Of a stretch of DNA of 10,636 nt, positions 7,176 to 10,636 are shown one piece after another (position 1 is the stretch's first letter; each line of letters opens with the position of its first letter). This DNA comes from Pseudopedobacter sp. Its GTDB lineage: Bacteria > Bacteroidota > Bacteroidia > Sphingobacteriales > Sphingobacteriaceae. Under the pieces are notes generated by a model, which worked only from the letters and a program-made list of their open reading frames with translations, was not told where the DNA came from and did not search any database. Where the stretch lies: NCBI GenBank assembly GCA_014378285.1, contig JACMNZ010000551.1:1-10636 (forward strand). The letters run 5' to 3'. The translations under genes and the position numbers were made by a program.

Positions 7176-8360
7176 TTAAATGCTAGATATGGCATCTAAA
7201 ATAACTTTGCAAGAAAACGCTATTTCTTCATTTGTGATAATGAGTGGAGGTGCAATACGCATAGCAGTATCGCAATGTAAAAACCAATCAATGATAACTC
7301 CATTTTCAACACATGTTTTACTGATAGCTTCCACTTGTTTAAAAGAATCTAACTGAAGGCAAAGCATTAAGCCCATTCCTCTTATTTCCTTTATTTTTGG
7401 ATGGATTAATAAAGACCTAAAAAGTTTTTCTTTTTCAGGAACATTTGCAAATAAATTTTCTTCAATAATAGTATTTAAAGTGGCTAGCCCAGCAGCACAA
7501 CTTACCGGATGGCCTCCAAAAGTAGTTATATGGCCCAAAATTGGATTATCTTTTAGTACATCCATTATTTTTTTGGAGGAAATAAAAGCACCAATCGGCA
7601 TTCCGCCGCCCATTCCTTTAGCTAATAATAAAATATCAGGAATAACATCAAAATTTTCAAAAGCGAACATTTTCCCAGTTCGGCCAAAACCAGTTTGTAT
7701 TTCATCAAAAATTAAAAGAGTGCCTGTTTCATCACATTTTTTTCGGAGTGCTTTTAAATATTCTTTATCAGGAACTCTTACGCCGGCTTCACCTTGTATG
7801 GTTTCAAAAATTACTGCAGCAGTTTGGTTGGTGATAGTTTCTAAATCGGCGTAAGCATTTATATTAATAAAACTAATATCTGGTAACAACGGACGATAAG
7901 CTTGTTTATATTCTTCATTACCCATAACACTTAAAGCACCATGCGTACTACCATGATAGGAGTGATGAAAAGCAACTATATTTGAGCGATTTGTATGTTT
8001 TTTAGCAAGTTTTAAAGCGCCTTCCGTAGCTTCTGCACCAGAATTTGTATAATAAACGGATGATAAATTTTGAGGTAAAACCGATGCTAACTTTTGCGCA
8101 AATAACACTTGTGGTGCCTGTATATACTCTCCGTAAACAGTAATATGCAAATATTTATCAACTTGGTCTTTTATGGCTTTAACTATGTTTGGATGTCTAT
8201 GCCCCAAATTGCTCACGGCAAAACCAGAAACTAAATCTAAATATTTCTTCCCTGATGGGTCATATAAATAACAACCCTCAGCTTTTTCAATTTCTAAAAG
8301 TCGTGGGAAATCTGAAGTTTGAGCGGTATTTAAAAGGAATAGTTGTTTGTGACTTAACAT
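7176..8360 (-). CDS. Class-III PLP-dependent aminotransferase (acetylornithine/ornithine/GABA aminotransferase-like)
   Basis: This cytoplasmic fold-type I, class-III aminotransferase has 394 residues, close to ArgD length. The motifs are complete: the substrate/PLP phosphate loop NSGAEATEGALKLA (106-119), a His-containing HHSYHGSTHGA stretch (132-142), the Glu/Asp pair region IFDEIQTGFGRTGK (217-230, Asp219 expected to hold the PLP pyridine N), the Schiff-base Lys248 in LLAKGMGGGMPIGA (246-258), and TTFGGHP (279-285) for the PLP phosphate from the other subunit. The omega-amino donor and keto acceptor cannot be settled from sequence. It is not in an arginine operon, so calling it argD is unwarranted. 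The ATG at 8360 fits the family N-terminus and lies only 5 nt from a TAnnTTTG element. The mscS pseudogene begins 75 bp downstream on the same strand; no convincing terminator lies between. Confidence 0.9.
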   Translation of the reverse strand: MLSHKQLFLLNTAQTSDFPRLLEIEKAEGCYLYDPSGKKYLDLVSGFAVSNLGHRHPNIVKAIKDQVDKYLHITVYGEYIQAPQVLFAQKLASVLPQNLSSVYYTNSGAEATEGALKLAKKHTNRSNIVAFHHSYHGSTHGALSVMGNEEYKQAYRPLLPDISFININAYADLETITNQTAAVIFETIQGEAGVRVPDKEYLKALRKKCDETGTLLIFDEIQTGFGRTGKMFAFENFDVIPDILLLAKGMGGGMPIGAFISSKKIMDVLKDNPILGHITTFGGHPVSCAAGLATLNTIIEENLFANVPEKEKLFRSLLIHPKIKEIRGMGLMLCLQLDSFKQVEAISKTCVENGVIIDWFLHCDTAMRIAPPLIITNEEIAFSCKVILDAISSI

Positions 8361-8365
8361 TGTGG

Positions 8366-8373
8366 CAAAGATA
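8366..8373 (-). promoter_or_regulatory. Bacteroidota -7 element for the aminotransferase gene
   Basis: On the - strand this reads TATCTTTG, a full TAnnTTTG match, ending 5 nt before the ATG. With a start site 3-7 nt after the element, the mRNA would have almost no leader. No -33 TTG is evident. Confidence 0.45.
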
Positions 8374-8444
8374 AAGGTTATTTAGGAAAAGGGATTGTTA
8401 ATTAATTACAGAAAGATTAATCCACTTAAAAAGGATTTTTTCAA

Positions 8445-8452
8445 TAAATTTG
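8445..8452 (+). promoter_or_regulatory. Bacteroidota -7 element for the radical SAM gene
   Basis: TAAATTTG matches TAnnTTTG and ends 7 nt before the proposed TTG start at 8460. The element's own TAA is also the in-frame stop that bounds the reading frame upstream. An AAGGA at 8431-8435 is too far (about 24 nt) to act as a ribosome binding site and would lie outside the transcript if this promoter is right. Confidence 0.45.
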
Positions 8453-8459
8453 TATCCTC

Positions 8460-10636
8460 TTGAAAGATTTACTTTTAATTACTCCGCCTTTTACGCAATT
8501 AAATACGCCATACCCCGCTACGGCTTATTTGAAAGGCTTTTTAAATACCAAAAATATCACTTCTTTTCAGATAGATTTAGGGATGGAAGTGATATTGGAA
8601 ATCTTTTCTAAAAAAGGTTTAACCAATATTTTTGATTTTGCTGTAAATAAAAATCAAATCACCACTGATAATTCCAAGCGTATCTATGCTTTAAAAGAGG
8701 ATTATCTCCAAAATATTGATCAAATCATTTCTTTTTTGCAGGGTAAAAACCAAACTTTTGCAAGGCAAATTTGCATTGAAGATTTTTTGCCTCAAGCCTC
8801 TCGTTTCCAAGCATTGGATGATTTAGAATGGGCTTTTGGTAATATGGGCGTTCAGGATAAGGCAAAACACTTAGCCACTTTATTTTTAGAAGATATTTCT
8901 GATTTTATTATAGAATGTGTAGATGAGAATTTCGGTTTTAGCAGATACGCTGAACGTTTAGGCAGAAGCGCCAACTCTTTCGATGAAATATATCAAACGC
9001 TTAATAATGATCAAAGCTATATCGATAAAATCACTTTAGAACACCTGGAACGAACTATTAAGAAAGTAAATCCAAAATTAATTTGTTTCTCTGTGCCATT
9101 TCCCGGCAATTTATATAGTTCTTTTAGGTGTGCTCAACTCATCAAAACTAAATTTCCCTCTATAAAAACGGCCATGGGCGGTGGTTTTCCTAACACAGAA
9201 TTAAGAAGTTTGTCTGATGAAAGAGTTTTCTGGTTTTTTGATTATATCACTTTAGATGATGGGGAATTGCCTATCGAGTTATTGTATGCCAATTTAACAG
9301 CATCACCTGAATATAAATTGTATAAAAGAACTTTTTTATTGGACGATGGAAAGGTGTTTTACAATAATTTATCATTAAGAAAAGACTACAAACAAAGCGA
9401 TTTAGGGACGCCAGATTATGCTGATTTAAAGCTAGACAAATACATTTCAGTAATTGAAATTGCTAACCCGATGCATAGTTTGTGGAGCGATGGACGATGG
9501 AATAAACTGACTATGGCGCATGGTTGTTATTGGGGAAAATGTACTTTTTGTGATGTTTCTTTAGATTATATAAAACTTTATGAGCCTGTTGCAGCAAGTT
9601 TGTTGGTGGATAGGATGGAGGAAATAATTGCTCAAACCCATGAAAATGGTTTTCATTTTGTAGATGAAGCCGCTCCGCCCGCTTTAATGCGAGCCTTAGC
9701 AATTGAAATTATTAAAAGAAAATTAAAAGTTACTTGGTGGACAAACATCCGTTTTGAAAAAAGTTTTACAAAAGGCCTTTGCGTTTTACTTAAAAATTCT
9801 GGATGTATTGCCGTTTCTGGAGGTTTAGAGGTTGCATCTGATAGATTATTAATATTAATACAAAAAGGAGTAACCGTAGAGCAGGTTGCAAAAGTGACCA
9901 ACCATTTTACCGAAACTGGGATTATGGTTCATGCCTATCTAATGTATGGCTATCCTACCCAAACTATTCAAGAAACTATTGACAGCCTAGAAATGGTGCG
10001 ACAAATGTTTGAGTTGGGGATATTACAATCTGGATTTTGGCATCAATTTGCATTAACTGCACACAGTCCGGTTGGTTTAAGTCCGGCAGAATATGGAATA
10101 ATACCAGAGCAAAAAACTATTTCATTTGCCCATAATGATATACAGTTTAAAGATAAAACAGGTATTGATCACGATAAATTTAGCCTCGGCTTAAAAAAAT
10201 CATTGTTTAATTATATGCATGGGATATGTTTTGATTTTTCGCTACAAGAGTGGTTTGATTTTAAAATTCCCAAAACTAACATAAAACCAGATTTTATAAA
10301 AAAGGCTTTAGAGACCGATGTTTCCTTTGCAGAAAAAGGAACTGCAAAAGTGATTTGGTTAGGTAATAAACCAACCTCAAATATTTTTACAAAATCTAAA
10401 AAAGGAAATTCTTGGGAAATGATGCAATTGGTTTTTCAGGATAGAAGAAGCAGTTTTGAGATTTCTGTAGACAAAGATAATGGAGATTGGTTATTAAAAA
10501 CGTTGAATAAAATTAACATTCATCAAAAAGAAACCCTTTTATTTAATCAACTTAAAGCTGATTATGAAACAACTAATGAAAATTTTGAGCTTTTTTGGTA
10601 CTCTAAACCAATAAAAACGCTGAAAGAAAACGGGTT
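8460..10636 (+). CDS. B12-binding-type radical SAM protein, 3' end outside window
   Basis: The frame is open from 8460 to the window edge: 725 codons plus two bases, with no stop seen. The N-terminus (KDLLLITPPFTQLNTPYPATAYLKG) and a Rossmann-like region at about 203-275 (SVPFPGNLYS, AMGGGFPN at 238-245, ITLDDGE at 263-269) match the cobalamin-binding-domain half of B12-dependent radical SAM proteins. No DxHxxG lower-ligand motif is visible. The radical SAM core follows with cluster cysteines Cys356, Cys361 and Cys364 in GCYWGKCTFCD (Cx4Cx2C, not Cx3Cx2C). A glycine-rich SGGLE at 453-457 probably contacts SAM. A C-terminal domain of at least 150 residues (after about 575) is unassigned. The start is TTG: an in-frame stop lies at 8445-8447, the next codons contain no ATG, and the first ATG (8582) would remove clearly domain-like sequence. 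The substrate is unknown; methylase or other B12-radical chemistry is possible. Confidence 0.88.
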   Translation, partial: MKDLLLITPPFTQLNTPYPATAYLKGFLNTKNITSFQIDLGMEVILEIFSKKGLTNIFDFAVNKNQITTDNSKRIYALKEDYLQNIDQIISFLQGKNQTFARQICIEDFLPQASRFQALDDLEWAFGNMGVQDKAKHLATLFLEDISDFIIECVDENFGFSRYAERLGRSANSFDEIYQTLNNDQSYIDKITLEHLERTIKKVNPKLICFSVPFPGNLYSSFRCAQLIKTKFPSIKTAMGGGFPNTELRSLSDERVFWFFDYITLDDGELPIELLYANLTASPEYKLYKRTFLLDDGKVFYNNLSLRKDYKQSDLGTPDYADLKLDKYISVIEIANPMHSLWSDGRWNKLTMAHGCYWGKCTFCDVSLDYIKLYEPVAASLLVDRMEEIIAQTHENGFHFVDEAAPPALMRALAIEIIKRKLKVTWWTNIRFEKSFTKGLCVLLKNSGCIAVSGGLEVASDRLLILIQKGVTVEQVAKVTNHFTETGIMVHAYLMYGYPTQTIQETIDSLEMVRQMFELGILQSGFWHQFALTAHSPVGLSPAEYGIIPEQKTISFAHNDIQFKDKTGIDHDKFSLGLKKSLFNYMHGICFDFSLQEWFDFKIPKTNIKPDFIKKALETDVSFAEKGTAKVIWLGNKPTSNIFTKSKKGNSWEMMQLVFQDRRSSFEISVDKDNGDWLLKTLNKINIHQKETLLFNQLKADYETTNENFELFWYSKPIKTLKENG

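Noticed and set aside
7480..7854. A 124-codon + strand open frame antisense to the aminotransferase
   Set aside because: It lies wholly within a gene with full catalytic motifs on the other strand, and its translation (S, P, I, K rich) resembles no protein family.
8392..8423. GGATT...AATCC inverted repeat between the divergent aminotransferase and radical SAM genes
   Set aside because: The arms are 5 bp with a 22-nt loop, too short and far apart to support as an operator or hairpin.
9511..9901. Two short - strand open frames within the radical SAM gene
   Set aside because: They are antisense to the cluster-binding region of a continuous 725-codon frame, with no family resemblance or promoter.

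Overview
The window comes from an AT-rich member of the Bacteroidota, most likely Sphingobacteriaceae (Pedobacter-like). Three things point there. The coding sequences are A/T-biased with weak or absent Shine-Dalgarno sites. TAnnTTTG-type Bacteroidota -7 promoter elements precede four of the genes. The protein families, judged from memory, are typical of that phylum. I ran no database search, so the taxonomic call is an inference.

Left part (1-1753): a LysR-type regulator on the + strand and a TetR-type regulator on the - strand converge, and their stop codons overlap by 4 bp. Centre (1754-6284): a 124-bp divergent promoter region separates tetR from a tight three-gene + strand operon. The operon encodes an ABC exporter half-transporter, an HlyD-type periplasmic adaptor and a TolC-type outer-membrane channel. 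Gene spacing is +8 bp and then -11 bp. Together they should form a type-I-secretion-like or tripartite export path through both membranes, probably repressed by the divergent TetR protein through a 13-bp palindrome just upstream of the operon promoter. The ABC ATPase keeps Walker A, but its Q-loop, LSGGQ signature, Walker B/catalytic Glu and H-loop residues are all non-canonical. No secreted cargo gene lies next to the operon.

Right part: 6281-7100 (- strand) is a wrecked mscS-type mechanosensitive channel gene. Five lesions can be read directly: three 1-bp deletions, one nonsense codon and one 1-bp insertion. Undoing them gives a full-length protein of about 273 residues. Its stop overlaps the tolC-like stop by 4 bp. 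Upstream of it on the same strand is a class-III PLP aminotransferase (7176-8360). Divergent from that, starting at a TTG codon (8460) and running off the window, is a large B12-binding-type radical SAM protein with an unusual Cx4Cx2C cluster motif. The promoters of these two divergent genes lie so close to the start codons that both mRNAs may be leaderless or nearly so.

I see no tRNA, rRNA, CRISPR, insertion sequence or convincing intrinsic terminator. The only non-coding stretches are 1-143, 1754-1877, 7101-7175 and 8361-8459.
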